A stretch of 64,000 bases of DNA from Gaertneriomyces semiglobifer (GCA_025558075.1 JAHLKF010000005.1:558001-622000); one strand, 5' to 3'; counted from the stretch's first letter, positions 37,882 to 50,636 are shown. The notes: generated by a model not told the origin, from the letters alone. Made by a program: numbers and translations.

Positions 37882-38668
37882 ATGCCATCAACAACGGGTC
37901 CGTTCGGAAAACGGCGTTCTGCAGCTACTACTCGTCCACACCCTCAGTCTACGCTCCCGCCCACTGGGCTACGAGCTACACAGAAGGCGCTACAACTCAA
38001 GGTGGCCGCCAGCAGTAACACAAATACCGCCTCAAGCAGACGCGAGCTCGTCTCGGCAAACGGGCAGACGGTAACCATTACGGACGAAGAATATGAATAT
38101 TACCGAGAGGTAAAGCTTGGATATGGGGCTACTCGAATACGTTCAAGCCATTTTTTGCTCATAAGTGATTCCTTTGGGTCGACTTAGGCGTTCAATTTAT
38201 TTGACCGGGATAAAAGCGGGGCAATTGATTTGCATGAGCTTGGAGCAGTTATTCAAAGTCTTGGGATGCATGCCACTGAGGCCGAACTTCGAGCAATGAT
38301 TGCGAACGTTGATTTCGGTAGGTGACTGCTGTCACGAGCGATGAATGCAGTGATCCTCATCTACTGCTGAAGACAACACGGGTACCGTCGAGTTTGACGA
38401 GTTCCTTCAAATGAGCCTTGATTGGATGGCACAAAGCAACCGTCAAGACACCGCCGAGCAATTGCATGAGGCCTTTCAAAGCATGGATCTGGATCAAGAC
38501 GGATATATCAGTACAGCAGACTTGAAAGACGTAATGAGTGATCTAGCTTCGGAAGATACAACCGCAGGAGATGGCTTAGCGGTTGAAGACCTCATCAAGG
38601 AGTTTGATTTGGATGGGGATGGGCGCCTGAATTTCGACGATTTCAACGCTTTGATGAACGAGAAGTAA
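37882..38668 (+). CDS. four-EF-hand centrin/calmodulin-superfamily protein with basic N-terminal extension
   Basis: Predicted Ca2+ sensor. Exons 37882-38109, 38188-38317, 38373-38668; 217 aa. Residues 1-70 are basic and disordered. Four EF loops with intact ligands follow: DRDKSGAIDLHE, DFDNTGTVEFDE, DLDQDGYISTAD and DLDGDGRLNFDD. The block EEYEYYREAFNLFDRDKSG and LGMHATEAELRAMI resembles centrins, but the long linker between EF3 and EF4 region (EDTTAGDGLAVEDL) is longer than usual, so the exact class is open. Stop codon lies 4 bp from that of the convergent dehydrogenase gene. Confidence 0.82.
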
Positions 38669-38672
38669 TACA

Positions 38673-39679
38673 TCACATGGAAAATCCGTACTTCCGTGCC
38701 GCCATCCTATCTATCAAATCAGGTAGGAAATAGTGAAGGAGCGTGGATAAGCGATATTTGGCGGGTATGTACGCTTCGCGTAATCGAAGATCCGCGGCAT
38801 GGATGATAGCTTTCGCGCACGCCTCCGGCCTCAGCTTGCTTCCGCTGCCGTCCTTGGATGGCTGGCCGTTGGATGCCTCAGTGGCGTCAATTGCGCTTCC
38901 GCGGAGGTCCGTGTCAACACTTCCCGGCAGGGCAACTGTCACCGTAACTCCGTACCGCGCGATCTCTATTCGGAGTGAGTTGAAGAAGCCGTTGAGTGCG
39001 TGCTTCGTGGATGCATATAATGAGCGCGTGGGGGCGGCGAGTGAGCCGGCGAGAGACGAAACAACGACGATTTTGCCTTTGCTCTCGATGAGACTGGACA
39101 AAAAGTGCTTGCAGACAATAATAGGCGCAAATACATTGGTGGCAAACATCTGGTTCATTATCTGATATGTCCGAGATGTGGATGCTCCAGTATCTTGGTT
39201 ATCTTTGTCGAGCGAGCATAGTGTTTCAAACGTTAAGACGGACATGATCCCAGCGTTGATGACTAAAGTGTCGCAGCCGCCCATCGTATCACGCACGGCA
39301 GCCGCTACTTTTTGAATGTCCGTCTCAATCGTCACGTCAGCTGCAAGGAACTCGGCTTGGCGGCAGTTTTCAAACGCTTTGCAGCTTTCAGCGACATCTG
39401 CGAGAAGTTGTAGGCGCCGAGCTACCAGAAACACTCTAGCACCACGGCGTGCGTACTGTTGTGCGAGGCGTGCTCCAATTCCTATTATAATGTGCACAGC
39501 AGCCTACGTTAGTGTATTCAGCAGGCAGGCATCTATGTTAGCTGTTTCATCTTACCGGCTGATGCTCCGAAGATTACAACCCGCTCATTCGCCAGAACAG
39601 GTGCCCGTCGTTTCGGCCGTAGCAACCAAGAAGCACCAATGGTCAGGCCCAACAGCAGTAGAGCTTGCAGCACTGCCAT
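38673..39679 (-). CDS. membrane-anchored short-chain dehydrogenase/reductase
   Basis: Predicted NAD(P)-dependent oxidoreductase; substrate unknown. Exons 39556-39679 and 38673-39481; 310 aa. An N-terminal hydrophobic helix (VLQALLLLGLTIGASWLL) followed by RPKRR suggests anchoring in the ER membrane with a cytosolic catalytic domain. The cofactor loop is GASAGIGARLA, split by the intron; other SDR signatures are VINAG, the Ser in VVSSLAG, and the catalytic pair YASTK. LPGSVDTDL follows. Layout resembles the 11beta-HSD/DHRS7 branch. Shares a 187-bp divergent promoter with the CCCH/Smr gene. Confidence 0.88.
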
Positions 39680-39866
39680 AGCTTCAATTGATATGGATTG
39701 TCCGGGTTGCCCTCCAACTAATCGCTGCTGTGGTTTGACGATGCAAGTTGAGGTTTCGCGCGGTCCGCTGTCAACTTAAGCCAAAAGGCAAACCAGACGC
39801 TGAGGCAACGCCGTATTACTTGTGAAATAGTTGTAGGAGTTTGTATGCCTTTCGCTTTGTGTTGAC

Positions 39867-41421
39867 ATGGACATGGAAGCTTCGGACCTTTGGCTCGAAA
39901 AGTGTTTGCAGAAGCATAACATTCCTGTGGAGAACGCACGGTATGTCAAGGACGTGCTTGCTGGACCCGGCGACGCACCCGAAAAGTGCGAAAAACTGCT
40001 CGAGTTAGCTGAAGTTGCGCTGGATTCAAAGGCTGCCGAAGTTTTTGTACGGGAAGTTCTCGATGTTCCCGAATCAAGAACGAAAACTTCCTTACCTTCC
40101 TTTGGAAAACCCACCGGTGTAAACGGCACAGCCAAAGCTCAGTTGAACGTTGCCGCCGCAGAGTTCGTCCCGTTCCATGATGAGGCTGCTTCGGCATGGC
40201 ACCAGGAAACCCCGTTAGACGATGACTTCGACGTTAGCCTTGAAGAAAGCGGTGAAACGGATGGATACCAAGCGTTTTCTTCCGAGGAGATACTGCGTTC
40301 TGTTTTTGCCGACATCCCGTACGAAGAAGTGATGGCCGCGCTTGAAGGGAATAACTACGACCTTGAGAGAACCTTGGAGTCATTATTTCCTTCGGAAATC
40401 CCTGTAAGCTCAAGCCATACTCGTGATGAGCACTCTGTGGGAGGACCAACACCGGGGAAACAAGTTTGCCGCCACTTCCTTGCTGGCCATTGTTTACGCA
40501 AGGATTGCTGGTTTTCGCATGACATGGAGTCAGTTGTTTGTAGATTCTGGTTGGCGGGTAACTGCATCAAAGGAGATTCCTGTCCGTTCACGCATGGTTC
40601 TGGGCTAGTACAGCAATATGAAGCCGCCAACCAGCAGATTTCACGAGCTCGCGCAGGACATAAACCAACGCCACCTTCCGCAGAAGAGTTTCCGGCTCTC
40701 TCAGCTGCCGGTGCACCACGTCCAAAGTTTGACTTTTGGGCACCTACATCGAAGTTCGCGGATATTGCTAAGAAGAGAACCGACCCGCCTTTCATGAACG
40801 GTGTACAGAGTACCTACTCTGGGGGCCGAACCCCTGCAAAGTTACCTACCGTGAGAGTGGACACGAAGTGGCTGCAGACGGGCGACTCTCTAGCGGCTAC
40901 ATATTTGAAGCATCGTCAAGATGCAATCGACATCGCAATTCAGAGGAACAAGTTGTTTCAAAGGTAACGGTTGTTGAGTTCATATGCAATACGTGTATCC
41001 TTATTTTTCTCGTAGGGCTACGGAGGCGTACTTGTCAAACAACAAAGCCGCTGCGAAGGCATTCTCATTGCAGGCACATCAGCTTAATAATGAGCTACGA
41101 AAAGCGCATCAAACGGCAGCGCTGCAGATCTTTGAGGAGAGGAATAAAGCAACAGCGAGCGGTAACAATGGGAGCTATACCATTGATTTGCACGGGCTCC
41201 ATCCGGAGGAGGCTGTTGAAATGTTGGAAACTTCCATTGCTCGGCTTCGAGGACAGCGGTTCCACGGTCGAATACTAATCGTTACAGGTACTGGAAACCA
41301 TAGCCGAACTAAAAGCAAACTGTTGCCTGCTATACACAGTTATCTCTATCAGAAAGGCTTCCAAGCACAGGAAGCCACAATGGGTGATGGCCGGCGAGGC
41401 ATGTTTGCAATAGAACTATAA
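39867..41421 (+). CDS. RNA-binding protein with PAM2, CUE, two CCCH fingers and Smr domain
   Basis: Predicted mRNA-decay or ribosome-quality factor. Exons 39867-40963 and 41016-41421; 500 aa. Order: N-terminal helical domain (1-75); PAM2 motif LNVAAAEFVPF (about 92-102), a ligand of the MLLE domain of poly(A)-binding protein; CUE-like helix bundle SSEEILRSVFADIPYEEVMAAL; two zinc fingers, C-x7-C-x4-C-x3-H (CRHFLAGHCLRKDCWFSH) and C-x7-C-x5-C-x3-H (CRFWLAGNCIKGDSCPFTH); an EEFPAL motif; DUF1771 (YLSNNKAAAKAFSLQAHQLN); Smr domain with DLHGLHPEEAV and VTGTGNHS. The Smr DLHG and GTGNHS signatures are intact, consistent with an active endonuclease in some relatives. Confidence 0.9.
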
Positions 41422-41705
41422 TATGCCTTTGCAGAATCACTGTCGTCCTGCTTGTCAACTAAACTCTAACCACTGCATAGCCAGCCTAATCCGCACTACT
41501 GGCGGCCGTCTTCCCTGCGGCCCGAAGTCAAGAATTGTTCGGCAACGCACAGGGTAGATGAAGGCTAACTACACATCGCGGCATACGCTTGCTTTTCATG
41601 CATTTCATGTGCAAGTATCTCTCCAGTTTTTAGTGGTGAGATTTCTTGCGCGAAGCCCTTCGCGTTAACAAGGATGGTCAACGAGATGTGACCGCTCCAG
41701 GCCCA

Positions 41706-44454
41706 ATGTCAATGGCTACCGTTCGTATCTTTTGGCCTGCTCATCTGCTGCAGCGCACCGCCGGTCATGAAGCAGGCTACCTCATTGGGTGGCCGTCAAC
41801 TTTACTCTCGTTTTGCATATGTACGTTTGTTCCTCGAGGACAACTGGCGGCCATCTCGCTGTGGCTTCAACGACGGTCGGGAAACCCCAATCGTCCAGTC
41901 ATTGTAGGATGTTGTGGTTACAGTCATGCCGCTATCTCCCAAGCACTTGATGAGCTCAACGCTTTCAGTGGGTACAGACGTAGAATGGATCTTCACTTTA
42001 TATGTGATAACTAATTGTTTTGGACAGATAATGGTAACATCAAGTCCACAATGGTTGTAAGGCTTGCATTAGATGAACAGGCAGGGGTTATGGCTGCAAG
42101 GTAACTGGCAGATGTTCGCAGTCCGCTCATGGCCCTGGGGGGAACCTACTTATAAGCCATAGCTTAGTTGGCCATAGTGCCAACCCGGCAAATGAAGCCC
42201 ATCACGATGTCGCGCATATCATCACTGTAGTACATCATCGATCCCGGTCTTTGAGGCTCTATTCCGTTTTGCCAATGGTTCTCGACGTATCAGCAGTTCG
42301 CGCTAAGATGGAAAGCGTACAAGCGCAGCTATCAACTACCCAGAAGAGCCCTCTAAATATCGCCCTCGAACGGGTGTCAGGTGCTGGAAACCTGGCCAGA
42401 AAGCATGTGGATGCCGAAAGCATGGAGGTTATTCTACAGCAGGTCGGTGCATCCGCATCCCTAGACATTTGTTCCTGTGCTAAATCAGACCGTGTTCTTT
42501 GTAGATCAATGTATCATCGTCGCTCGAGGAGTCTCTTGACGAGGCGCTCGGGGTGGTTCCAACCATGAAGCTCGTCGTACGATCTGTTTCGCGCTGTATC
42601 CAATCCGTATCGGCGTATCTATTTCCGCCGATGTATCTGCTTTTGTGCACTTTACGCATATTGGCGTTGGCGATGATAAATATATTCAACATGAGGTTTC
42701 CTTCTTGGCTATTTCATGGAACAGCACTTAAAGATATATCCACTGCAGGTGAGACATGTTGCCCGTCACCACTTTAAGCTAGTAATTGACATACTGCACA
42801 GCGCAGCAGATAGACATGCGATTACAGCAAGCATGCTACTGGCCAGTGCAGTATATGCATTGGCTACGTAGCGAAACGCGACTGTCGAGGCTTAATCAAG
42901 CACGATACATAGGGTCAGTGCGGTCCCACTAGATCATGGTACACTTTACTAACTAAGCTTATGCTACAGCTTTTACAATGCTCTTTGGTTGGTTGTCAAT
43001 GACATAATCGTCGGTGCCGCTGCGGGCGCTTTCTTTACTGAGAATGCAGTTCCCTTAACGGCCTTGTTACTATCCCACGTAAAGGTATATCACACAACGG
43101 CCGTCTCCTTGAACCTGCGCTAAACCACCTGTGCGATCACAGGTCGACGCATACGAATATCTTCGTGGTACGGTCATCTGGTTGATGGGAGCACCCGCTG
43201 GCCTAAAGTTGAATAGCGCGCTTAACGACTTCTTGGGGAATCTGTTTCTCGGACTTTTATTCATCTGGCGAGGTAAGGATTCTAGAATCGCCAGATATGG
43301 CGCTTGACTGAATATGGTTTCCCCAGAGTGGATCATAATTTTGGAACCTTGGCTTCCGGATATTTTCCGAGTTATCGGTGTATGCGGAGCAACTGCCGGC
43401 GCATCCATGGCAATGTCCCTCTTTTCAGACTTGCTATCTCTGGCCACCGTTCACTTGCACATCTGCTATGTTGTGGCCTCCCGTCTTTATTACTACCACG
43501 TAAGAGGAATCCGCTCGCTGTTTAACCTATTTCGAGGTACCGTGCTTGGGTTGCTTGAATGCATATATATCGCGCTAATGAATCGGCATACATCCAGGAA
43601 AGAGACGGAATGAGTTGCGCAACCGAACCGATAGTGTGGACTACGGCTTGGACCAGCTATTGTTAGGTACACTCGTGTTTACCATCCTGGTATTCCTATT
43701 CCCAACAGTAGCGGTGTACCACGTATTGTTTTCCTTGGTAAGTGAGTCGGTGTCCCCGTGACATAGGACGGTCCTAACGCCGCCTGAAATGCTTGACGGC
43801 ATAGATACGTATTGGGATTGTCCTTGTTTTAGGCATTTTGGAACTTGCGTTGGCAATCGTAAATCATTTTCCGCTCTTTGCCCTGATGATTCGCGTCAAA
43901 GATCCGCTGCGCTTACCAGCTGGAGTTGCTTTTCAATTTTCGTCGCCGCCTCCGGCAGTGGCGGGTTCGCCCGTCATGCACATGAGCATGAAAGTAGGTA
44001 CTGAGGCTTGCCTCCTGTGGATGCCGCGATCAAGTACTTACTGCTTATGTCTTCTACAGAGCACGCCTTTGGCCTTCAAGTCCATATTTTATCAATATAG
44101 TTATCTGTGGGAAAGGTCAGTAACAAAGCAACGCACAAAGGCAAAATCCACAAACAGCGGACAGAGAGGCTTATTTCTTATGTGAGCAGACTGCGTGCTG
44201 GTGTCATGTTGTCAAAGATGGCAACGTCGTTACTTACTGGAGAGCGAATCAGAACTGTACCTCGACTGCAGGTGGGCCTATGCAACTGCATTGAAGGCGA
44301 TTGGCGTTGCGCATACTAAACGGCAACTATACAGTACCCAACGCTGCCAGCATTTCGCTATATGCCACTTGGGGAAGAGCTCAGGGCACTAACTAAAGCA
44401 GCGGGAAGGGATAAAGCGCATGCACAGGAACACATGAGCAACCATGTACGATAG
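41706..44454 (+). CDS. GPI1: GPI-GlcNAc transferase subunit GPI1/PIG-Q
   Basis: Membrane subunit of the ER complex that transfers GlcNAc to phosphatidylinositol, the first step of GPI anchor synthesis. Thirteen exons: 41706-41967, 42028-42100, 42163-42442, 42505-42748, 42802-42913, 42970-43084, 43143-43272, 43327-43536, 43598-43741, 43833-43993, 44060-44115, 44190-44271, 44335-44454; 662 aa. Family signatures are WLMGAPAGLKLNSALNDFLG, RNRTDSVDYGLDQLLLGT, FTILVFLFPTVAVY and RVKDPLRLPAGVAF, with several transmembrane helices. Exon 9 was extended four bases past a GTAAGT to the GTGAGT at 43742, because only that keeps the following frame. The last intron has a perfect TACTAAAC branch site; without splicing the C-terminus would differ. 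Confidence 0.88.
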
Positions 44455-44513
44455 ATAGACCCAAATTTAATTATATTCACAGTGTAGAAGCAAAAGGTAG
44501 ACTTATCGGTTGT

Positions 44514-45487
44514 CTAACTGTCATCTCCAATTTTAGGTGCCAAGTAGAATCTGCAGGATAGAACACGTTAGTCGAGGAAGATCTCAACCACACATTGCGG
44601 AAACGGAAAGCATTTACCGAATGTACCCAACATCGCTTATTGTGTACTCCACAAGTAGCGGAATATCGTTGGACATGCTCAATGTGACAGTGTCTGATAA
44701 AGGTGTAGCCTTTGTGAAATTCGTGAGATATTTGAGAGAGAAGGTAAGGGATACTGCTTGGTTGAGTTCAATAGACGTCGATAAGCCTTTTGTGTCGTCA
44801 ACAGAAGCGCCCTGCTTTATGCGGACGGATCCAGAACCGATTTCACCGCCAGCTGTGAATTTGACGCCTTCCTTGTCAATATCAATGGTTACTGCGTAAA
44901 TGGTCCCATAATCAGAATCACAATCCAGCATCCTTTTTACGAATAGAAACACACGCACCAGATTCGCTGAGCACAGATAGATCGCGGCAGATACGCTGAA
45001 ATTCGGTGGATGACATTTTAACAACGGCATCGTAGGCTGTGTCCGGGATACCCAAGTGCTCGCTGTCGATATCCATGAGCTTGAGATCATATTCACTGAT
45101 ACGGTCCACATCTGCAGAGTTTTAGTGGATGGGAACAACAGCAGTCATAAAGGGCTACAACAACTTACTGGGGCTCTCGAACACCAATGACAGCACGTCT
45201 CCATCTTCTTCACTTTTGAGAGTCAACGTGTCATCGTTGGCGGCACACTTCAGGATTTTGCTTAAGCTTACAAGCGATACACCTAAAGAGTGACCGCGGT
45301 CGCATCGGTAGTGCTCAAAGCCCTGAGATCTCAGAAGCAATGCCACGAGCGCTACATGGGAGTTGTCCATGGCTTGGAGCGCTATGCCGGAATCGTTGCA
45401 CTCAAAGTTGGCATCTGTGACAAGTTCCTTGATCGCATCCAAAAGCTTCTTGAGGACAGCAGCTTGGGTTAGGCGAGCTTCCAACAT
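44514..45487 (-). CDS. POL30: PCNA sliding clamp
   Basis: Homotrimeric processivity clamp for DNA polymerases delta and epsilon. Exons 45169-45487, 44959-45111, 44618-44891, 44514-44550; 260 aa, the family length. Blocks: [95 protein letters not shown], and the ending [14 protein letters not shown]. The start was set at the ATG that begins MLEARL; an upstream in-frame ATG (45622) would add residues without PCNA similarity. Convergent with GPI1, 59 bp between stop codons. I found no ACGCGT cell-cycle box in its upstream 500 bp. Confidence 0.96.
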
Positions 45488-45987
45488 TGTTGCAGTTCTG
45501 TTTCTTGCTATGCGTATGCGGTTGAGTGGAGCAGCACCAGGTGCACTTGGATGTTGAGTTGGTCGCTGTTTGCTGTCTTGGTCCAAATAAAGGTCGACAA
45601 ACGTCCGATTGGAGGTGTTCAATGTCCAAATGTGTCCGTTTGATGACTGGGCGGCACAGTCGCGTTATGATTCATTGACAGCTTCAGTGCGAAAATCAGT
45701 GGAGAGCAGCATTGGTGGATTTCCAATGGCGGCTGGAAAGCGGATGCGGTGTTCACTGAATGAACGGAACCATCGAGGACTACAGGATGTTATCAGCCCG
45801 AAAGGCACGGGATGGGTGTATTAAGATCGCGTAGGATGCCCGTCGCCCGGCCAAGAAGGTATCATTCTTTGCGTGCTAACAGTCGCAATAAAGATCTGCT
45901 TATGACAGGCTACTTATACAGATGCCATATGTAGCGTAAGTAAGAGGATATATTGTCCGGCCCCGCCAGAGACAGTTCTGTACCCAT
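45488..45987. other. PCNA upstream region, no feature seen
   Basis: The 500 bp between the PCNA start and the MPC1 stop on the same strand carry the PCNA promoter and MPC1 3' UTR. Open frames here are short and lack family motifs. Confidence 0.4.
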
Positions 45988-46638
45988 TCAGAGAGCGGCA
46001 ACAGGTGGCGTGTTGGTCAACTGGTTCTTTTCCGCTTCCTCTCTTCCACCCATGCTGAAGGAAGCAACGATGTCAATGGATGAGGCGCGCGAGGAAAAGG
46101 ACTCTTACTTACTGGTTCCACTGAACGAATCGGTATCCCTGTACTAACTGACATGCCTCGTTCGTCGCATGGCAAGCCAACAAAAGATAATTACGAGGTT
46201 GAACCATCCAAGCAAAACGCATGAAGAGCAGGGAGTAGAACGTCAGAGCTGAAATGATGCATGGGTGAGCACTACGCGAAGTCCCATCAGCTTATCAAGA
46301 TGAAGTAGACAAAGACCACACACCAGTTGTCATCTTGCCGCTGATGTATTCTGGTGATTTCTTGGTGTCAGCAATGGCGGCCAGTGGCAGGCCCCAGTTC
46401 GCTACTGGCCCCCAGAAGTGCTGATCGTACTGTTAGCGCAAGGGTACCAGCAGACGGACCAAGAACGTCATAAAATTACACACCGTACTAATAACGATAT
46501 AGTCATACGTTAATTTTGATAACCAGAATCTAATTTTGTCCTTGCTGATAGCCTTACGCACCTCATCAAGTAGCTTCTGAACTCTGGGCTTGTGGCGTAC
46601 TTGCTCGCTCTGGAGACGAGAGACTGTTGAGCCGACAT
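45988..46638 (-). CDS. MPC1: mitochondrial pyruvate carrier subunit MPC1
   Basis: Inner-membrane protein that with MPC2/3 imports pyruvate. Exons 46558-46638, 46324-46420, 46113-46248, 45988-46054; 126 aa. Core sequence [48 protein letters not shown] and [16 protein letters not shown] is unmistakable. Gene is too small and split for long open frames, and most of it was found by translating each piece. The last intron (46055-46112, 58 nt) starts at GTAAGT; if it is retained, translation stops at once after FVQWNQ, giving 105 aa. The acceptor before the first of these exons could also be the CAG nine bases upstream (46430), adding YDQ. Confidence 0.9.
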
Positions 46639-47034
46639 TGTACCACACGTGACACAGCAGCTGACAGCGAGAACTAGAACGACAGCGAAACGAAGGGCCG
46701 TGTTAAGGTGAGCGAGACGCTGTTCAACGATGCGGTTCAAGATGCTTTGGCTGCTGGATGCAGACCAACTCGAACGATTATCGACTATCGCTTGTTAGTG
46801 TCTGTTATTGATATCCAATTGTGCATGCCAGTGACAAGCGTGAAATGTTAACAGGATTGTTGAAGGCGAAAAGCGTTTATGTTCACCACATGGCCATCAA
46901 AAAGCTCATCGCCATTACAGCGAGCTCGTGGATGAAGAAGGGAATTTGATTTTTGTAAAGTAATTGGACGTCCCAGTTCAGTGTTCCTTAGGCACCCCGC
47001 GGCGTAAAATTGCCAGAGCCGAGGTCGTTCCGGA
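46639..47034. promoter_or_regulatory. divergent MPC1/VPS34 promoter region
   Basis: The 396 bp separate two divergent start codons and must contain both promoters. No specific site was recognised. Confidence 0.4.
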
Positions 47035-50000
47035 ATGGATGCCACCGCACAGATCAAAGACTTCTCATTTTGCTTGACTTCGGACTTGGATTCTGTTCTG
47101 CGTGTGAAAATGTAAGGTAAACTGCTGTGGCGTTTGCTCCGAGTAGCCGTGCGACCCAAATTAACGAGCAACAAATATCAGCGTCTCAGTGGACGGGTCT
47201 AAACCGGAACGTACAATAGAAGAACTTCTGGACGATGCGTACGCTCGTCACTCTGAGGTTTACGGAAGGTATGGTCAATGTGCGTTCTTTTGTATGAGAC
47301 TGAAGCTTAATCTACGAATCGCACCAGCCGCTCCGAAATCTATGTTACTTGTCAACTTTACGCGGACAACAAGCCAACGACCCTGCCTTTTCGGACCTCG
47401 TACCACTCATTTCAAGCCAAGTGGTCGTACGTTCACCGTGTTTTTGGTTGGCTCTCATTTGGCCCTTCTCACACCTAGAATTCTTAGAATAAACGAGTGG
47501 TTAGTCGTTCCAATCAGATACCGAGATCTCACGCTGTCTTCACAATTGGCCTTCACTGTGTGGGATGCCTATGCACCTCGAAAACCCGTGCCACTGGGGG
47601 GTAGCACGTTTCGCGTATTTGGAAAACACAAGTAATTGCTTTTACTTTTCATCCGACCCAACAAACGTTTTAAAGGTTGACTGAACAGCACTCTCAAGAC
47701 TGGAAAGCATAAACTATTTCTATGGCCGTGGCAGGAAGCGGATGGTCAAGAGGATACAACTACACCGAGTAACGTCGTGAGTGACCATGACATGGATCGA
47801 TTAGAGAAGGTATGAAGTTTGGTTGCTCCCGTTCCCAACAAAGGATATGGGTACTGATTGTTCGCGTTTGTACTGTCAGCTAATGAGGAAATACGAGGCT
47901 GGAGACTTGCAACGAATGGAATGGTTGGATCGGCTGGTGTTTAGAGAAATTGAAAACATCAACAAAGTAGTGAGCTTTCTCTGTTCAACCGATCAGTGGA
48001 CGACCCTCACATCCTGATTACTCCAGATGGAAAGTCACAGCCGCAAAGCGCTGTTTCTTTATATTGATCTACCTCAATTTGACTTCCCCTTGGTATTCAA
48101 TGAAAAGGTGAAGCTGTAACCTAGGGTTCTACGCAACCCTCATACTGAATGGCCGCTTAGGAGTATCCCGTTGCCGGAACTAAGAGCAAAGTCGAACCGG
48201 AGTACCGACTCATTGTGGATCCTGAGGCGAGCGCTGACAATCCAGTGGAGAATAAGCATCGCAAACTGGCACGAAGTCATCGGAATGGACCACTTGACAG
48301 GGACTTGAAACCGAATGCCAAGATTCGTGATGATCTAAATGTAAGTAGATCATACGAACAAAGGTATTACCTGTGTGCGAAGCTGACCGGCTTGGTTTGA
48401 TTAGAAAATTTTGCGGTATCCACCGTCACAAAATTTGACGACAGAAGAGAAGGACTTGCTATGGAAATTCAGATTTTATCTTACTCGGGACAAGAAGGTC
48501 ACCCACCTACGCTTTTGTTCCTTTATGTGTCTCCAAGCTTATATTTATGTTCGATTCTGCAGGCTTTGACCAAGTTCTTGAAATGCGTGGTTTGGACGGA
48601 CCTGGTCGAAGTCAAGCAAGCGACAGATTTATTGCGTGTATGGGCGGATATTGATATTGATGACGCTTTGGAACTATTGGGTCCCACTTTCGAAGACTTG
48701 AAGGTGCGGAGTTACGCAGTGAGTCAGCTGCGGAAGGCTGATGACGAGGTATCCGGACCTGGATGGGCGTCTGCGTTCACTCCACTGAATGCTAACCCTC
48801 ATACATCAGGAACTGCAGTTGTATCTCTTGCAACTGGTTCAAGCGCTCAAGTTTGAGAACATTACCGATAAAAGCTCGTTGAGCGACTCCCCTTTGGCCC
48901 AGTTTCTAATTGAACGGGCAATCAAAAACCCCATTTTGGGAAATTACTTTCACTGGTACGTTAGGGATTTATTCATATTGCTTGACCAGAGATTTACAGC
49001 ACCAGGTTTCAGGTACGTCATGGTCGAATGTGAAGACAAAGCGGGGGGAAGAATGTATGCCAAAGTGGCATACCAATTCATGACGGCCATGACTGAGGTA
49101 ACACATTACAAACAATGTTGGTTGCCGGTAGCCTTAACCATGCATCCACTAAGGTACCTCGAGAATCGCACCGGCGCGATATTTTGCTGCGACAAGGGCA
49201 ACTCATCGCGACGCTTGCCAAACTCTCCAAAGACTTACGCCTTTCCAAAGAACCTCGATTGAAAAAGGTAGAAGATTCTTTTGCCTCCTTTAAATGTAGC
49301 CTTTCACGTAACCAGTGGTATTACAGATTGATCGGCTAAGAAGCTTTATTGCTGAGCCGAAGCATGGATTATTATCATTTGCACCATTGCCACTTCCTCT
49401 AGACGCACATGTGCAAGTGACTGGGCTTCTCCCTGGTACGGAGGTCTACTTGCCGCAGAAACCTGGCGTGTCGTTTGCTAATGGGGTTGCACCTGTAGAG
49501 AAAGCGTCCATATTCAAGAGCGCCTTGTCCCCGTTACGCCTCACGTTTTTATGTAACGATGGATCAGAGTACCCAGTGCGTATGGGTTTGAAAGTCGACG
49601 AGTCTATCCTTGCTGATGCGCGTTGCGTAGGTCATATTCAAAACAGGAGATGATTTGCGGCAGGATCAGCTCGTTGTACAGATCATCATGCTGATGAACA
49701 AGCTTCTGCGCAAGGAGAATCTCGATCTGAAACTGACTCCATATAAAGTGCTGGCCACAGGAGTGGATCACGGTAAGTGTGGCCACTTTCGTACAACAAG
49801 CGATTGATCATGCTCACGCCAGTTCCAGGTATGGTTCAGTTCATACCATCGCTACCACTGGCTACGATTTTGAGCGAGTATAGCAGTCTGCTCACCTATC
49901 TACGGGAAAATAATCATGTGGACGGGGCGACCGCTGGGACAGTACCCAGTTCAGTAATGGATACATACATTCGGAGTACTGGTATGATTAGACCAAGAGG

Positions 50001-50636
50001 TGTTTCGGCCATCATCGTCTAGCTCACTGCAGTCGCTCAGCTGGGTACTGCGTCATAACATATCTGCTAGGCATCGGTGATCGGCATTTGGATAACGTTC
50101 TCCTTACAACTGAGGGTAGGGCAGGCAGGCGGTAACATATCTACGCGTACGATGTTTACTAAACCCTTAACCGCAGGCAATCTGTTTCATATTGACTTCG
50201 GGTTCATTTTGGGAAGGGATCCCAAACCTTTTCCGCCACCGATGAAGCTTTCTCGAGAAATGGTTGAGGCAATGGGTGGCGCGTCATCTCAGGCGTATCA
50301 GAAGTTCAAGTCGTACTGCTTCATTGCGTTCAATGGGCTCCGGAAAAATGCCAACCTGATACTGAATCTGTTTTCGCTGATGGTCAACGCGAATATTCCT
50401 GACATCGCAATCGAGCCTGACAAGGCCGTTCAGAAGGTCAGTAACAGCGCCGAACCATGACAAACAGTACCCTATGCTAACGCGCAGCACGACAGGTTCA
50501 GGAGCGCTTCCGCCTGGATCTTTCGGATGAAGAAGCCATACAATTTTTCCAGACACTCATCAACGAGAGTGTGGGCGCGGTCTTCCCACAAGTTATGGAG
50601 AAGATCCATCAAGTTGCGCAACTTTTACGGAGTTGA
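47035..50636 (+). CDS. VPS34: class III phosphatidylinositol 3-kinase Vps34
   Basis: Makes PI3P for endosomal sorting and autophagy. Nineteen exons: 47035-47111, 47182-47268, 47328-47426, 47488-47631, 47689-47809, 47880-47966, 48027-48107, 48161-48340, 48405-48497, 48563-48748, 48810-48955, 49013-49097, 49154-49267, 49327-49575, 49631-49772, 49829-49981, 50041-50115, 50177-50436, 50496-50636; 839 aa. C2 domain: [31 protein letters not shown]. Helical domain: [29 protein letters not shown]. Kinase domain: [13 protein letters not shown], the catalytic GIGDRHLDN, and [20 protein letters not shown]. The C-terminus [10 protein letters not shown] replaces the common aromatic-rich end. This is the most intron-dense gene in the window. 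Confidence 0.95.
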
